Position numbers and translations under genes: made by a program. Shown here piece after piece: positions 25,980 to 35,175 of a stretch of 64,000 bases of DNA (within the stretch, counting starts at the first letter, position 1; every line of letters starts with the position of its first letter). The DNA lies in contig NZ_JIAI01000001.1 in NCBI RefSeq assembly GCF_000620785.1, forward strand, positions 434,001 to 498,000. The letters run 5' to 3'. The notes under the pieces were generated by a model. It searched no databases. It was not told the origin of the DNA and was given only the letters and a program-made list of their open reading frames with translations. The stretch comes from Actinospineispora acaciae DSM 45401 (GTDB lineage: Bacteria > Actinomycetota > Actinomycetes > Mycobacteriales > Pseudonocardiaceae).

Positions 25980-27530
25980 TCAGGCCGCGCCCCGAACCAG
26001 GTCGGCACACTTCTCGCCGATCATCATGCACGTGATGTTCGGGTTGACCGCCGGCAGGAACGGCATGATCGACGCGTCGGCCACCCGCAGCCCGGACACC
26101 CCGCGCACCCGCAGCTCCGGATCGACCACCGCGAGCGGATCGTCCGCCGGCCCCATCTTGGCCGTGCAGGCCGGGTGGTAGACGGTGTTGTGGGTCTTGA
26201 TGACGTAGTCGACCAGCTCGTCCTCGGTGACGGCGTCGGGACCGGGCGCCAGCTCGCGGCCCACCCACTCCTTGAGCGGGCGCTGCTCGGCGATCCTCCT
26301 CGCCAGGCGGACCCCGGTGAGCATGACAGTCATGTCGTGGTCGTCGGGGTCGGTGAAGTAGCGCGGGTCCACCCTGGGCCGGTCCCGGAAGTCGCGGCTG
26401 CGCAGCCGTACCGTGCCCCGGGAGCGGCCCCGGCACACGTTGGGCGTCAGGGAGAAGCCGTTGTCGGTGGTCGGGTAGCCGTGCCGGACGGTGTTCCAGT
26501 CACACGGCATGCTGCCGTAGTGCATCATCAGGTCCGGCCGGTCCAGCCCGGGCTCGGTCCTGGTGAACAGGCCGATCTCCCACCACTGCGTGGAGCGCGT
26601 GACCATCGGCCGCGCCGCCTCCCACATGACCAGGCCCTCGACGTGGTCGTCCAGGTTCGCCCCGACGCCGGGCGCGTCGACCAGCACGTCGATGCCGAAC
26701 TCCCGCAGGTGCCCGGCCGGGCCGATGCCGGAGAGCATGAGCAGCTTCGGGGTGTCGATCGCGCCGGCGCAGACGATCACCTCGCGGCGCGCGCCCACCG
26801 TGACCACCCCCGGCCCGATGCCGGCCCGGTACTCCACGCCGGTGGCCTGACGGTCGGAGAACAGCAGCCGCGCCGCCCACGCCTCGGTGCGGACCTCCAG
26901 GTTCGGCCGGTGGCCCAGGACGGGGTGCAGGTAGGCGTGCGAGGAGGACATCCGGGTGTTGTCCGCCGCGGCGTTGATCTGGAAGAACCCGGCGCCCTCA
27001 CACACGGTCGAGCCCTCGTTGAACCGCACGGTGGGCAGCCCGACCGCGGCGGCGGCCTCCAGCAGCGCGACCCCGCACGGGTCGTCCGGCGGGACCTGGC
27101 GCAGGTTCACCGGGCCGGAGCGGCCGTGCCCCTCCCACGGCCCGTCGTTGGTCTCCAGCCTGCGGATCAGCGGCCAGCACTCCTCCGCGCTCCAGCCCGT
27201 GCAGCCCATCGCCGCCCACTCGTCGAGGTCCTCGCGCGGGGTCCAGAACGCGATGCACGAGTTGTGCGACGAGCAGCCGCCGAGCACCTTGCCCCTGGCG
27301 TGGCGTAGGAACGAGTTGCCGCGCCGCTGCGGCTCCACCGGGTAGTCCCAGTCGTAGCCGGAGTCCAGCAGCGCCATCCAGTCCTCGAGCCGCAGGATCG
27401 CCGGGTCGTCGACGTCGGAGGGGCCGGCCTCGAGCAGGCACACGGTGGCCGACGGGTCCTCGGACAGCCGGGCGGCCAGCGCGCACCCGGACGACCCGCC
27501 GCCGACGACCACGTAGTCGAAGTCGGTCAC
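25980..27530 (-). CDS. betA: GMC-family choline dehydrogenase
   Basis: The 516-residue flavoprotein has the FAD loop VVGGGSSGCALAARLSED at the N-terminus, GKVLGGCSSHN (GMC signature 1), GAIDTPKLLMLSGIGP (signature 2) and a catalytic His452 in VYHPACTAKMG, with NPNITCMMIGEK at the end. GMC enzymes of this kind oxidise choline to betaine aldehyde. The next-but-one gene is betaine aldehyde dehydrogenase, which supports that substrate. The GTG start overlaps the permease stop by four bases. An in-frame path through both genes exists but is chance, not a fusion. Confidence 0.85.
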   Translation of the reverse strand: MTDFDYVVVGGGSSGCALAARLSEDPSATVCLLEAGPSDVDDPAILRLEDWMALLDSGYDWDYPVEPQRRGNSFLRHARGKVLGGCSSHNSCIAFWTPREDLDEWAAMGCTGWSAEECWPLIRRLETNDGPWEGHGRSGPVNLRQVPPDDPCGVALLEAAAAVGLPTVRFNEGSTVCEGAGFFQINAAADNTRMSSSHAYLHPVLGHRPNLEVRTEAWAARLLFSDRQATGVEYRAGIGPGVVTVGARREVIVCAGAIDTPKLLMLSGIGPAGHLREFGIDVLVDAPGVGANLDDHVEGLVMWEAARPMVTRSTQWWEIGLFTRTEPGLDRPDLMMHYGSMPCDWNTVRHGYPTTDNGFSLTPNVCRGRSRGTVRLRSRDFRDRPRVDPRYFTDPDDHDMTVMLTGVRLARRIAEQRPLKEWVGRELAPGPDAVTEDELVDYVIKTHNTVYHPACTAKMGPADDPLAVVDPELRVRGVSGLRVADASIMPFLPAVNPNITCMMIGEKCADLVRGAA

Positions 27531-29041
27531 GGCGCCTTCTCCAGGTCCTTCGCCCGGTGCTCGGGCAGGCAGCCGAGCTGATGACGGCCCTTGACCCGGT
27601 ACCAGGCGAGGCCGACCAGCACCACGGCGCCGATGAAGATGAACGCGATCCAGCTCAGCGCGCCCTCCCCGTACACCTCCGGGCGCGGCCAGGCCAGGTT
27701 GACGGCCATGCCCGCGCCCCACACCACGGCGATGATGTTGACGGGCAGCCCGAACCGGCCGAGCGAGAAGTACTCTCCGCCCGACCCCTGCCACTGCCCG
27801 CGCAGCCTCTTGACCAGCATCGGCCCGGTGACCAGCAGGTAGGCGATGTAGATCATGATGATCGCGACGCTGGTGACCGCCGTGAAGATGGACCGGCTGC
27901 CGATGTTCACCACCAGGATCAGCACGGCCGCGACGCCGATGAGGACTGCCGGGACGACCGGCGTCTTGCGCTTGGGATCGATCTTGGCCAGCCGCGCGCC
28001 GCCGGGCAGCGCGTTGTCCCTGGCCATCGCGAACATCAGCCGGATCGCGGCGGTGTGCACGGCCAGCGCGCACACGGTGATGGCCACGATGATGGCGATC
28101 AGGAAGACCTTGCCGAGGCCGCCGCCGAGCGCGGTCAACACGATCAGCTGCAGGCCGCCGTCGCCGCTGCCCAGCCGGGGGTCCGCCAGGTTCGGCGCGG
28201 CCAGGATGCCGAACAGCAGGATCAGCCCGCCGATCACGAACGAGGCGATCACCGCGCGCAGGATCGCCGACGGCGCGGTCCGCCTCGGGTCGAGCGTCTC
28301 CTCCCCCAGCGAGCTGGCGGTGTCGAAGCCGTACATGACGTACGCCGAGGCCAGCGCGGCGACCAGAAACGCCCCGGCGTAGCCGCCCGAGTGCGAGGCG
28401 CCGAGGTTCTGCGTGTCGAACACCACCGACGGCGGGTTGACGATGTTGATGCCCAGCAGCACGACCAGCAGCACGGCGGCGATCAGCTCGACGAACACGC
28501 CGGTGCTGTTGATCCGCGACATCAGCTTGACGCCGAACGCGTTCACCACCGTGGTGAACAGGATCAGCACCGCGCCCCAGATCACCGCGCTGACCGCGAA
28601 GTCGGTGGGTCCGGTGCCGTCCCCGACCAGCTGGAAGCCCGACCAGATCTGCGGCAGCGTGACCTGGTAGGCCAGCACCACCGCGGCGATGGTGACCACC
28701 GAGGCGGTGAACATCACCCAGCCGGCCAGCCAGGAGGTGGTCGGCCCGGCCAGCCGCTTGGACCAGTTGTAGACCGAGCCGGCCACCGGGTAGCGCCCGG
28801 CCAGCTCGGCGAAGCACAGCGCCACCATGACCTGCCCGACGAACACCATAGGCCACGACCACCAGTAGGCCGGGCCGCCGAAGCTGAAGCCGAAGTAGAA
28901 CAGCTGGAAGGTGCCGGTGAGGATGGAGATGTAGCTGACGCCGGCGGCGAAGCTGGCGAACTTGCCGATGCTGCGCTCCAGCGACTGGCTGTACCCGAAC
29001 TCCGCGAGCCCGTGCTCGGACTCGTCCTGTGCACGCGTCAT
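27527..29041 (-). CDS. APC-family permease, probable choline/amine importer
   Basis: The 504-residue protein has about 12 membrane spans and the features of the amino acid/choline permease group: FGYSQSLERSIGKFASFAAGVSYISILTG, GGPAYWWSWP and MYGFDTASSLGEETLDPRR. Related proteins carry choline, GABA or basic amino acids. The gene is coupled to betA by a GTGA overlap and follows betB by 98 bases, so it most likely brings in choline. That substrate is an inference from position. Confidence 0.85.
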   Translation of the reverse strand: MTRAQDESEHGLAEFGYSQSLERSIGKFASFAAGVSYISILTGTFQLFYFGFSFGGPAYWWSWPMVFVGQVMVALCFAELAGRYPVAGSVYNWSKRLAGPTTSWLAGWVMFTASVVTIAAVVLAYQVTLPQIWSGFQLVGDGTGPTDFAVSAVIWGAVLILFTTVVNAFGVKLMSRINSTGVFVELIAAVLLVVLLGINIVNPPSVVFDTQNLGASHSGGYAGAFLVAALASAYVMYGFDTASSLGEETLDPRRTAPSAILRAVIASFVIGGLILLFGILAAPNLADPRLGSGDGGLQLIVLTALGGGLGKVFLIAIIVAITVCALAVHTAAIRLMFAMARDNALPGGARLAKIDPKRKTPVVPAVLIGVAAVLILVVNIGSRSIFTAVTSVAIIMIYIAYLLVTGPMLVKRLRGQWQGSGGEYFSLGRFGLPVNIIAVVWGAGMAVNLAWPRPEVYGEGALSWIAFIFIGAVVLVGLAWYRVKGRHQLGCLPEHRAKDLEKAP

Positions 29042-29139
29042 TGCGTCACCCCTGTTCTTGCCGTGTTCTCGCCTCACACGCCGGCGAGGCTCGATGAGCG
29101 CTCTGCAGTTGGTTGCTTCTCGCCCGGTGCGGGTCGCGC

Positions 29140-30609
29140 TTAGCCCTTGAACCACCTCAGCGGCGCCGGAGCGGTGTTGTGCCAGATGTGCTTGGCCTCG
29201 CGGTACTCGGCCAGCCCGGTCGGGCCCAGCTCGCGGCCGTTCCCGGATCGCTTGAACCCTCCCCACTCGGCGCCGGGCACGTACGGGTGGAAGTCGTTGA
29301 TCCAGACCGTGCCGTGCCGCAGCGCGCCCGCGACCCGGTGCGCCCGCCCGATGTCGTTGGTCCACACCGCACCGGCCAGCCCGTACTCGGTGTCGTTGCC
29401 CAGCGCGATCGCCTGCGCCTCGTCGGCGAACGGCTCCACGGTGAGGATCGGCCCGAACGTCTCCTCCCGGATCACCCGCATGTCCCGGTGGCAGCCGGCG
29501 AACACCGTCGGGCGGTAGAAGAACCCCTTGGCCAGCTCGGGTTCGTCCGGGCGGCGCCCGCCGGCGACCAGCCTGGCGCCCTGCGCGAGCGCGGAGGCCA
29601 CGTAGTCCTCGACCTTGGCCAGCTGCGCGGCGGAGACCAGCGGGCCGACCTCGGAGGCCGGATCCAGCCCGTTGCCCAGCCGGATCAGCTCGGCGCGGCG
29701 GCCCAGCTCGGCGACGAACTCGTCGTGCAGCGAGTCCTGCACGATCAGCCGGGCGCCGGCCGAGCAGACCTGCCCGGAGTGCAGGAAGGCGGCGGTCAGC
29801 GCGTAGTCCGCGGCGGTGTCGAAGTCGGTGTCCGCGAACACGATGTTGGGGTTCTTCCCGCCCAGCTCGACGGCGACCTTCTTCACCGTCTCCGCACTGG
29901 CCCGGATGATCGACCGGCCGGTGGCCAGCCCGCCGGTGAACGACACGAGGTCCACATCGGGGTGCGACACCAGCGGCGCGCCCACCGACGGGCCGTCGCC
30001 GAGCACCAGGTTGACCACCCCGCGCGGGACGCCGGCCTCGGCGAGCAGCTCGACGAGCTTGATCGAGCTGAGCGGGGTGACCTCGCTGGGCTTGATCACC
30101 ACGGTGTTGCCGGCGGCCAGCGCGGGCGCGACCTTCCAGGACAGCTGCAGCAGCGGGTAGTTCCACGGCGTGATGAGCGCGCAGACGCCGACCGGCTCGT
30201 AGACCACCCGGCTGAGCACGGCGGGGTTGCCGGTATCCACCAGCCGTCCGGGGTCCTTGTCGGCGAGTGCGGCGTAGTAGCGGAACACGGCGGCCACGTC
30301 GTCCACGTCGATCTGGCTCTCGGCCAGCGTCTTGCCGGTGTCGGTGGTCTCGATGTGCGCGATCTCGTCTTTGTCCCTGACCAGCAGCCCGGCCACGGCG
30401 TGCAGCAGCTCGGCCCGGGCCGAGGCGGGGGTCGACGGCCAGTCGCCGCCGGCGAACGCGGCCTTCGCGGCGGCCACGGCCGCGGTGACGTCCTCGGCGC
30501 CGGCGCGCTCGACGGTCCGCACCACGCTCTGGTCGTAAGGGTTGATGACCTCGTCGCGCGCGGTGCCGTGCGCCTCGGTCCACACCCCGTCGATGAACAG
30601 GCTCGGCAC
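29140..30609 (-). CDS. betB: Betaine aldehyde dehydrogenase
   Basis: The 489-residue NAD-dependent aldehyde dehydrogenase oxidises betaine aldehyde to glycine betaine. The catalytic Cys282 is in HSGQVCSAG and the general base Glu248 in VELGGKNPN; TPWNYPLLQLSWK, GSP-like GDGPSVG and EETFGPI are in order. The GTG at 30609 has GGAGGG seven bases upstream; the frame is open 75 bases further, but that part reads through the promoter. The 36-bp tandem box at 30638-30673 lies just upstream. It heads the betB-permease-betA operon. Confidence 0.88.
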   Translation of the reverse strand: MPSLFIDGVWTEAHGTARDEVINPYDQSVVRTVERAGAEDVTAAVAAAKAAFAGGDWPSTPASARAELLHAVAGLLVRDKDEIAHIETTDTGKTLAESQIDVDDVAAVFRYYAALADKDPGRLVDTGNPAVLSRVVYEPVGVCALITPWNYPLLQLSWKVAPALAAGNTVVIKPSEVTPLSSIKLVELLAEAGVPRGVVNLVLGDGPSVGAPLVSHPDVDLVSFTGGLATGRSIIRASAETVKKVAVELGGKNPNIVFADTDFDTAADYALTAAFLHSGQVCSAGARLIVQDSLHDEFVAELGRRAELIRLGNGLDPASEVGPLVSAAQLAKVEDYVASALAQGARLVAGGRRPDEPELAKGFFYRPTVFAGCHRDMRVIREETFGPILTVEPFADEAQAIALGNDTEYGLAGAVWTNDIGRAHRVAGALRHGTVWINDFHPYVPGAEWGGFKRSGNGRELGPTGLAEYREAKHIWHNTAPAPLRWFKG

Positions 30610-30637
30610 GGCGGATCCCTCCACGACGACGGATCTC

Positions 30638-30673
30638 GTTGCATGTCGCACAACTCGATGTGAAATGCGCAAC
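30638..30673 (-). promoter_or_regulatory. Tandem IclR-type box upstream of betB
   Basis: On the plus strand the element reads GTTGC-N7-ACAAC-N2-GATGT-N7-GCAAC, 28 bases before the betB start. Its layout of 5-7-5-2-5-7-5 bases is shared by four other sites at 31521, 31604, 36434 and 47464. Right-hand half-sites ACAAC and GCAAC are exactly 19 bases apart. Confidence 0.65.
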
Positions 30674-30725
30674 ACATCGGGCACTGTTCTCCGATCGTGC
30701 CCGATCCGTCAAGTATTGGGCGTGC

Positions 30726-31529
30726 TCAGCCGCCGGGGAAGTAGCCGATCCGGGAGCTGATCTCGCCGGCGCCGGCGAGTATCCGGTCCGCGATGCGCTC
30801 GAAGTCGTCGGTGATGACGCGGTAGGACGGCCCGGACACGCTGACCGCCGCGACCACCGCGCCGTCCGCCTCGAAGATCGGCGCGGCCACCGAGTTCAGC
30901 CCGACCTCCAGCTCCTCGCTGCAGCTCGCCCACCCACGGGCTCGTACCCGCTCCAGCTCGGCGCGGATGGCGGCGGGGGTGGTGATCGTCTGCTCGGTGA
31001 ACGCCTCCAGTGGCTCGTCGAGCACCGAGGCTATGGTGCCCTCGTCGGCCCAGGCCAGCAGCACCTTGCCGCTGGAGGTGGCGTGCAGCGGGGTCCGCTT
31101 GCCCACCCAGTTGCGGGAGGCGACCACGTTGTTGCCGTGCTCCTGGGTGATGTTGACGGCGGCGTTGGAGTCCAGCAGCGCGATGTTGACCGTCTCCTCG
31201 AACTCGCCGGCCAGCCGCACGCACACCGGCCGGCCCTCCTTGGTCAGGTCGAGCTGCGCGCTGGTGGCCCCGGCCAGCCGGATGAGCCCGAAGCCGAGCC
31301 GGTACTTCCCGCGCTCCTCCTCCTGCTCGACCAGCTGGCGGTTCTCCAGCGCGACCACGAGCCGGAAGGCCGTCGACTTGTGCACCTGTAGGTTCTTGGC
31401 GATCTCGGTGACACCGGAGCTGCCGTTCTGCGCGAGGTACTCCAGGATGGTCAGTGCCCGGTCCACCGATTGCACGTGGGTCGTGGGGCCTTCCGAATCG
31501 CGGTTTCTGCCCGCCCGCCCGTTATTCAT
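30726..31529 (-). CDS. IclR-family regulator of betaine catabolism
   Basis: The 267-residue protein has the IclR winged helix at residues 18-85 (VQSVDRALTILEYL, GVTEIAKNLQVHKSTAFRLV) and a C-terminal effector domain with HATSSGKVLLAW, GWASCSEELEVGLNSVAAPIF and VAAVSVSGP. It lies between betB and the divergent Rieske operon. All three promoters around it carry the same tandem box, one overlapping its own start codon, so self-control and control of the pathway are likely. The effector may be choline, betaine or dimethylglycine, but nothing in the sequence identifies it. Confidence 0.88.
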   Translation of the reverse strand: MNNGRAGRNRDSEGPTTHVQSVDRALTILEYLAQNGSSGVTEIAKNLQVHKSTAFRLVVALENRQLVEQEEERGKYRLGFGLIRLAGATSAQLDLTKEGRPVCVRLAGEFEETVNIALLDSNAAVNITQEHGNNVVASRNWVGKRTPLHATSSGKVLLAWADEGTIASVLDEPLEAFTEQTITTPAAIRAELERVRARGWASCSEELEVGLNSVAAPIFEADGAVVAAVSVSGPSYRVITDDFERIADRILAGAGEISSRIGYFPGG

Positions 31530-31556
31530 GACGCAACTCTAAACATCAGACGCATC
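31521..31556 (-). promoter_or_regulatory. Tandem IclR-type box over the iclR start
   Basis: On the plus strand it reads GTTAT-N7-GCAAC-N2-TAAAC-N7-GCATC, in the same orientation to its gene as at betB. It covers the iclR start codon (31527-31529). It is the weakest of the five copies, with a degenerate left half and one changed base in the last half-site. Binding there would fit autorepression. Confidence 0.5.
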
Positions 31557-31603
31557 GATACCCGTCTGCCCGTTGACGGGCGTCACCCCATGCGGGCATC
31601 CTT

Positions 31604-31639
31604 GTTTCACATACGACTCCTTGTTGCATATTAAGGAAC
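31604..31639 (+). promoter_or_regulatory. Tandem IclR-type box upstream of the Rieske operon
   Basis: The plus strand reads GTTTC-N7-ACTCC-N2-GTTGC-N7-GGAAC, which is the betB pattern inverted to suit a rightward gene. It ends 12 bases before the ferredoxin ATG at 31652, so a bound regulator would probably block transcription start or RNA polymerase passage. Confidence 0.6.
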
Positions 31640-31651
31640 AGCGAGGTTGCG

Positions 31652-31996
31652 ATGATCCCTGTGGGTGCGCTCGCCGAGATTCCCGTTGGCGAGGCGGTCC
31701 GAGTGTTGGCCGATGTGCCGATCGCGGTGTTCAGGGTCTCCGACGACACCGTGTACGCGATCGACGACACCTGTACGCACCAGAAGGCGTCGCTGTCCGA
31801 CGGATGGGTCGAGGGCTGCGCGGTGGAGTGCCCGCTGCACGCGAGCTGCTTCGACCTGCGCACCGGGGTGCCGGACGGCCCGCCGGCCAGGACCCCCGTC
31901 CGCACCCATCAGGTCGTCGTGGTCGACGGCATGGTCTACCTGCGGGTCTCGACCGGCGCGGGCCAGGTCCGCGCGGAGGAGACCGAGGTCGCGTGA
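31652..31996 (+). CDS. Rieske [2Fe-2S] ferredoxin of the betaine oxygenase
   Basis: The 114-residue protein is a Rieske ferredoxin: the cluster ligands are in CTHQKASL (Cys, His) and CPLHASCFD (Cys, His), with the rest of the small beta fold around them. It passes electrons from the FAD reductase encoded next to the oxygenase at 33206. Its stop overlaps the reductase GTG start. Glycine betaine monooxygenases of Pseudomonas use a different, fused reductase partner, so a separate Rieske ferredoxin here makes a three-component version. A role with the oxygenase is inferred from the shared operon. Confidence 0.88.
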   Translation: MIPVGALAEIPVGEAVRVLADVPIAVFRVSDDTVYAIDDTCTHQKASLSDGWVEGCAVECPLHASCFDLRTGVPDGPPARTPVRTHQVVVVDGMVYLRVSTGAGQVRAEETEVA

Positions 31997-33180
31997 TCGC
32001 CTCGGTCACCGTGGTGGGCGCCTCGCTCGCCGGGCTGGGCACCGCGCGGGCCCTGCGTGACCAGGGCTTCGACGGGCGGGTCACCGTGGTCGGTTCTGAA
32101 GTCCACCGGCCCTACGACCGCCCGCCGCTGTCCAAGGAGTTCCTGGCGGGCACCATGGCCCGCGACGAGCTGGACCTGCTTTCGCCCGAGGACGAGCCGC
32201 TGGGCGTGGACTGGCGGCTGGCGCGCACGGCGGTGCGGCTGGATCCGGGCGGGCGCTCGGTGTGGCTGGACGACGGCGAGCCGATCGCGTCGGACGCCGT
32301 GGTGATCGCGACGGGTTCCCGCGCCCGCCGGTTGCCCGGCCCGCCGCTGGCCGGGGTGCACACCCTACGCACCGTGGACGATGCCACCGCGCTGCGCGCG
32401 GAGCTGGTGCCCGGGGCGCGGCTGGTGCTGGTCGGCGCGGGGTTCATCGGCGCGGAGATCGCGTCCACCGCCGCCGGGCTCGGGGTCGAGGTCACGGTGA
32501 CCGAGGCGCTGGCCACGCCGCTGGCCGGGCCGCTGGGCGTCGAGTTGGGGCGGGTGTGCGCGGGGCTGCACGGCGATCACGGGGTGCGGCTGGTGGCCGG
32601 CGTCGGGGTGGCCGAGCTGGTCGGTGAGCGGCGGGTCAGCGCGGTGCGGCTGGCCGACGGGCGGGAGCTGCCGGCGGACGTGGTGGTGGTCGGCATCGGG
32701 GCGCGGCCGTGCGTGGACTGGCTGGCCGGCTCCGGGCTCGCGCTCGCCCCGGACGGCGGCGTGGCCACCGACGCCCGGTGCGCCACCGCGGTGCCCGGCG
32801 TGCTGGCGGTGGGCGACTGCGCCGCCGCGCACCGGGACTGGGCCGGCGGACCGCTGCGGCTGGAGCACTGGACCAACGCGCTCACCCAGCCGAACACCGC
32901 CGCCGCCACGCTGCTCGGCCGGGACGACCCGCTGCCGCCCGACCACGAGGCGCCGTACTTCTGGTCCGACCAGTACGGCCACCGGCTGCAGTTCGCCGGC
33001 CACCGCCGCGACGGCGACCTGGTCGAGGTCGTCGAGGGCGACGTCGACGCGCGCGAGTTCCTGGCCGTCTACCGGCGCGGTGACCAGCCGGTCGCCGTGC
33101 TCGGGATGAACCAACCGCGCCAGTTCACCCGGTGGCGCCGCCGGCTCGCCGCGCGCGCCACCACCACCGCCACCGTGTGA
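31993..33180 (+). CDS. FAD-dependent ferredoxin reductase
   Basis: The 395-residue protein resembles the ferredoxin reductases of bacterial aromatic dioxygenases. The FAD loop VVGASLAGLGTARALR is at the start, followed by RPYDRPPLSKEFL, the NAD loop VLVGAGFIGAEIAS near residue 150 and VLAVGDCAAA. A C-terminal reductase domain ends in NQPRQF. It moves electrons from NADH to the preceding Rieske ferredoxin. The GTG start overlaps the ferredoxin stop (GTGA). The oxygenase follows after 25 bases. Confidence 0.9.
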   Translation: MIASVTVVGASLAGLGTARALRDQGFDGRVTVVGSEVHRPYDRPPLSKEFLAGTMARDELDLLSPEDEPLGVDWRLARTAVRLDPGGRSVWLDDGEPIASDAVVIATGSRARRLPGPPLAGVHTLRTVDDATALRAELVPGARLVLVGAGFIGAEIASTAAGLGVEVTVTEALATPLAGPLGVELGRVCAGLHGDHGVRLVAGVGVAELVGERRVSAVRLADGRELPADVVVVGIGARPCVDWLAGSGLALAPDGGVATDARCATAVPGVLAVGDCAAAHRDWAGGPLRLEHWTNALTQPNTAAATLLGRDDPLPPDHEAPYFWSDQYGHRLQFAGHRRDGDLVEVVEGDVDAREFLAVYRRGDQPVAVLGMNQPRQFTRWRRRLAARATTTATV

Positions 33181-33205
33181 CCGTGTTCGGCCGAAGGGCA
33201 CTCAC

Positions 33206-34321
33206 ATGACCATTGCTCCGCCCAGCCTGATCAACACCCTGCCCGGCAGCTCGTACGCCGACCCCGAGGTCTTCGCGCTCGAACAGGAGCGGATCTTCGA
33301 GTCGAGCTGGTTCGCCGTGGCCAGGGCCGCCGACATGCCCACGCCCGGCAAGTTCCGCACCGTCCAGGTCGGACGGGAGAGCGTGCTGCTGGTGCGCGAC
33401 CGCCGGGGCGTCCTGCGCGCGCACCTGAACGTGTGCCGCCACCGGGGCGCGCGGCTGTGCACCGAGCCCGCCGGCGAGGTCCGCAACGCGGTGCGCTGCC
33501 CGTACCACGCCTGGACCTACGGCCTGGACGGCTCGCTCATCGCCGCGCCCAACCTGGCCGAGATGGCCGACGTGGACCGCGCCGAGTACGGGCTGCGGCC
33601 GGTGCACCTGCGCGAGTGGCTGGGCGCGGTGTGGGTGTGCCTGGCCCAGCGGCCGCCGTCGTTCGAGGACACCGTCATGGGGGCGGTCACCGCGCGGCTC
33701 GGCGACGCCGACACCGTCGAGGCCTGGGGCATCGACCGGCTGGAGCTGGGCCGGCGGATCGTCTACGACGTGGCCGCGAACTGGAAGCTCATCGTCGAGA
33801 ACTTCATGGAGTGCTACCACTGCGCGACCATCCACCCCGAGCTGACCGAGGTGCTGCCCGAGTTCGCCGACGGCTTCGCCGCGCAGTACTACGTCGGCCA
33901 CGGCGCCGCGTTCGCCGAGGACGCGCACGGCTTCACCATCGACGGCGGGGCCAGCTTCCCGACGCTCTCCGCCGTGGACGACGCCCACGACCGCCGCTAC
34001 TACGCGATCACGGTGAACCCCCAGGTGTTCATCAACCTGGTGCCCGACCACGTGATCTTCCACCGGATGTACCCGCTGGCCGTGGACCGCACGGTGGTCG
34101 AATGCGACTGGCTGTTCGCGCCCGAGGTGGTGGCCGGCGGCGCCGACCTGTCCCGGTCGGTGGAGCTGTTCCACCGCGTCAACCAGCAGGACTTCGAGGC
34201 CTGCGAGCGCTGCCAGCCGAACATGACCTCACGGGTCTACGACGCCGGCGGCGTCCTGGTCCCCAGCGAGCACCACATCGCCGCGTTCCACCACTGGGTC
34301 ACCGAGAAGCTCGCGGGCTGA
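33206..34321 (+). CDS. gbcA: Rieske oxygenase alpha subunit, probable glycine betaine monooxygenase
   Basis: The 371-residue protein has a Rieske centre, Cys77-x-His79 (CRHRG) and Cys98-x2-His101 (CPYHAW), and a mononuclear iron site with His205 and His210 in NFMECYHCATIHPE. That last motif and the single-subunit form match the GbcA/stachydrine-demethylase group of N-demethylating oxygenases, not ring dioxygenases. It should convert glycine betaine to dimethylglycine and formaldehyde. Genes for the steps before and after it lie on either side. Its 3' end overlaps the convergent metF-like gene by 23 bases. Confidence 0.82.
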   Translation: MTIAPPSLINTLPGSSYADPEVFALEQERIFESSWFAVARAADMPTPGKFRTVQVGRESVLLVRDRRGVLRAHLNVCRHRGARLCTEPAGEVRNAVRCPYHAWTYGLDGSLIAAPNLAEMADVDRAEYGLRPVHLREWLGAVWVCLAQRPPSFEDTVMGAVTARLGDADTVEAWGIDRLELGRRIVYDVAANWKLIVENFMECYHCATIHPELTEVLPEFADGFAAQYYVGHGAAFAEDAHGFTIDGGASFPTLSAVDDAHDRRYYAITVNPQVFINLVPDHVIFHRMYPLAVDRTVVECDWLFAPEVVAGGADLSRSVELFHRVNQQDFEACERCQPNMTSRVYDAGGVLVPSEHHIAAFHHWVTEKLAG

Positions 34322-35171
34322 CCTCCCGCAGCCACCGCATCGTCGCCTCGACGTCGTTGAACATGTAGAAGTGCAGGCCGGCGAACGCGCACGCCTCCTC
34401 GGCGGCGAGCGCGTGGACCAGGGCGTCGGGGCGGTAGCTGCCCGGACGCAGCAGCTCCCTGGCGGCGGTCCGCTGGCCCCGGACGAACCGGACCGAGTCG
34501 CCGACCCCGATCCGCATGCTGATCCGGAGCAGCCTGCGCAGGTTCACCACGCCAGGGACGCCGACCAGGATGGGCAGCGTGACACCGCGCTCGCGGGCGG
34601 CCCGGGCGAACCGGCACACCGCGGCCGGGTCGAAGCACATCTGTGTCGTGGCGTAGTCGGCCAGCTCCTGCTTGGCGAGCAGCGCGGACCACAGCGTCCC
34701 GTCGTCGATGAGCGGGTGGCCCTCCGGGTAGCAGGGCACGCCGATCCGGGCCGGCCGGTGCCCGATCCGGCGCATCGCCCGCAACAGGGACAGCCCGTCC
34801 GCGAACTCACCCCGGGGCGGATCGGCGTCGCCGCCCACCACGAACACCTCCCGGACACCGGCCCGGTCGAGCCGCCCGAGCAGCTCGGACAGCTCGGCGG
34901 TGTCCAGGATCTGGCGGGCCGGGAGGTGCGGGACGGCGTGGAACCCGCGCTCGGCCAGCCGCTCGGCCAGCGCGACGGTCGGCCCGACGCCCCGGCTCGG
35001 CGAGGTCGTCACGGTCACCGTCGCACCCGCCGGCAGCGCCTCGGCCTGCTCCAACGCCCCGGACAGCGGGGTGAGCTCGAACCGCGCCCCGGCGAGCAGC
35101 CGCGCCACGATCGGGAGTTCCCGGCCGCCACCGGCCACGCCACCGGTGGCCGCCGGCGGGTGCGTCAGCAT
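34299..35171 (-). CDS. Methylenetetrahydrofolate reductase family protein
   Basis: The 290-residue protein is a shortened MetF: FELTPLSGALEQAEALPAGATVTVTTSPSRG, VFVVGGDADPPRGEFADGLSLL, GVPCYPEGHP, QMCFDPAAVCRFA and GVPGVVNLRRLL follow the family order, with an FMN/FAD and folate barrel. It starts four bases after the stop of the DmdA/GcvT-like gene, so the two are one operon. In known THF-dependent demethylation pathways MetF oxidises 5-methyl-THF to methylene-THF, and that direction is likely here. I leave the symbol empty because a housekeeping metF probably exists elsewhere. Confidence 0.85.
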   Translation of the reverse strand: MLTHPPAATGGVAGGGRELPIVARLLAGARFELTPLSGALEQAEALPAGATVTVTTSPSRGVGPTVALAERLAERGFHAVPHLPARQILDTAELSELLGRLDRAGVREVFVVGGDADPPRGEFADGLSLLRAMRRIGHRPARIGVPCYPEGHPLIDDGTLWSALLAKQELADYATTQMCFDPAAVCRFARAARERGVTLPILVGVPGVVNLRRLLRISMRIGVGDSVRFVRGQRTAARELLRPGSYRPDALVHALAAEEACAFAGLHFYMFNDVEATMRWLREVSPRASR

Positions 35172-35175
35172 GGCC

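Noticed and set aside
25980-28862. Continuous 960-residue frame suggesting a permease-betA fusion
   Set aside because: The part upstream of 27530 is an out-of-frame reading of the permease; a proper permease frame with membrane spans exists and a GTG start overlaps its stop.
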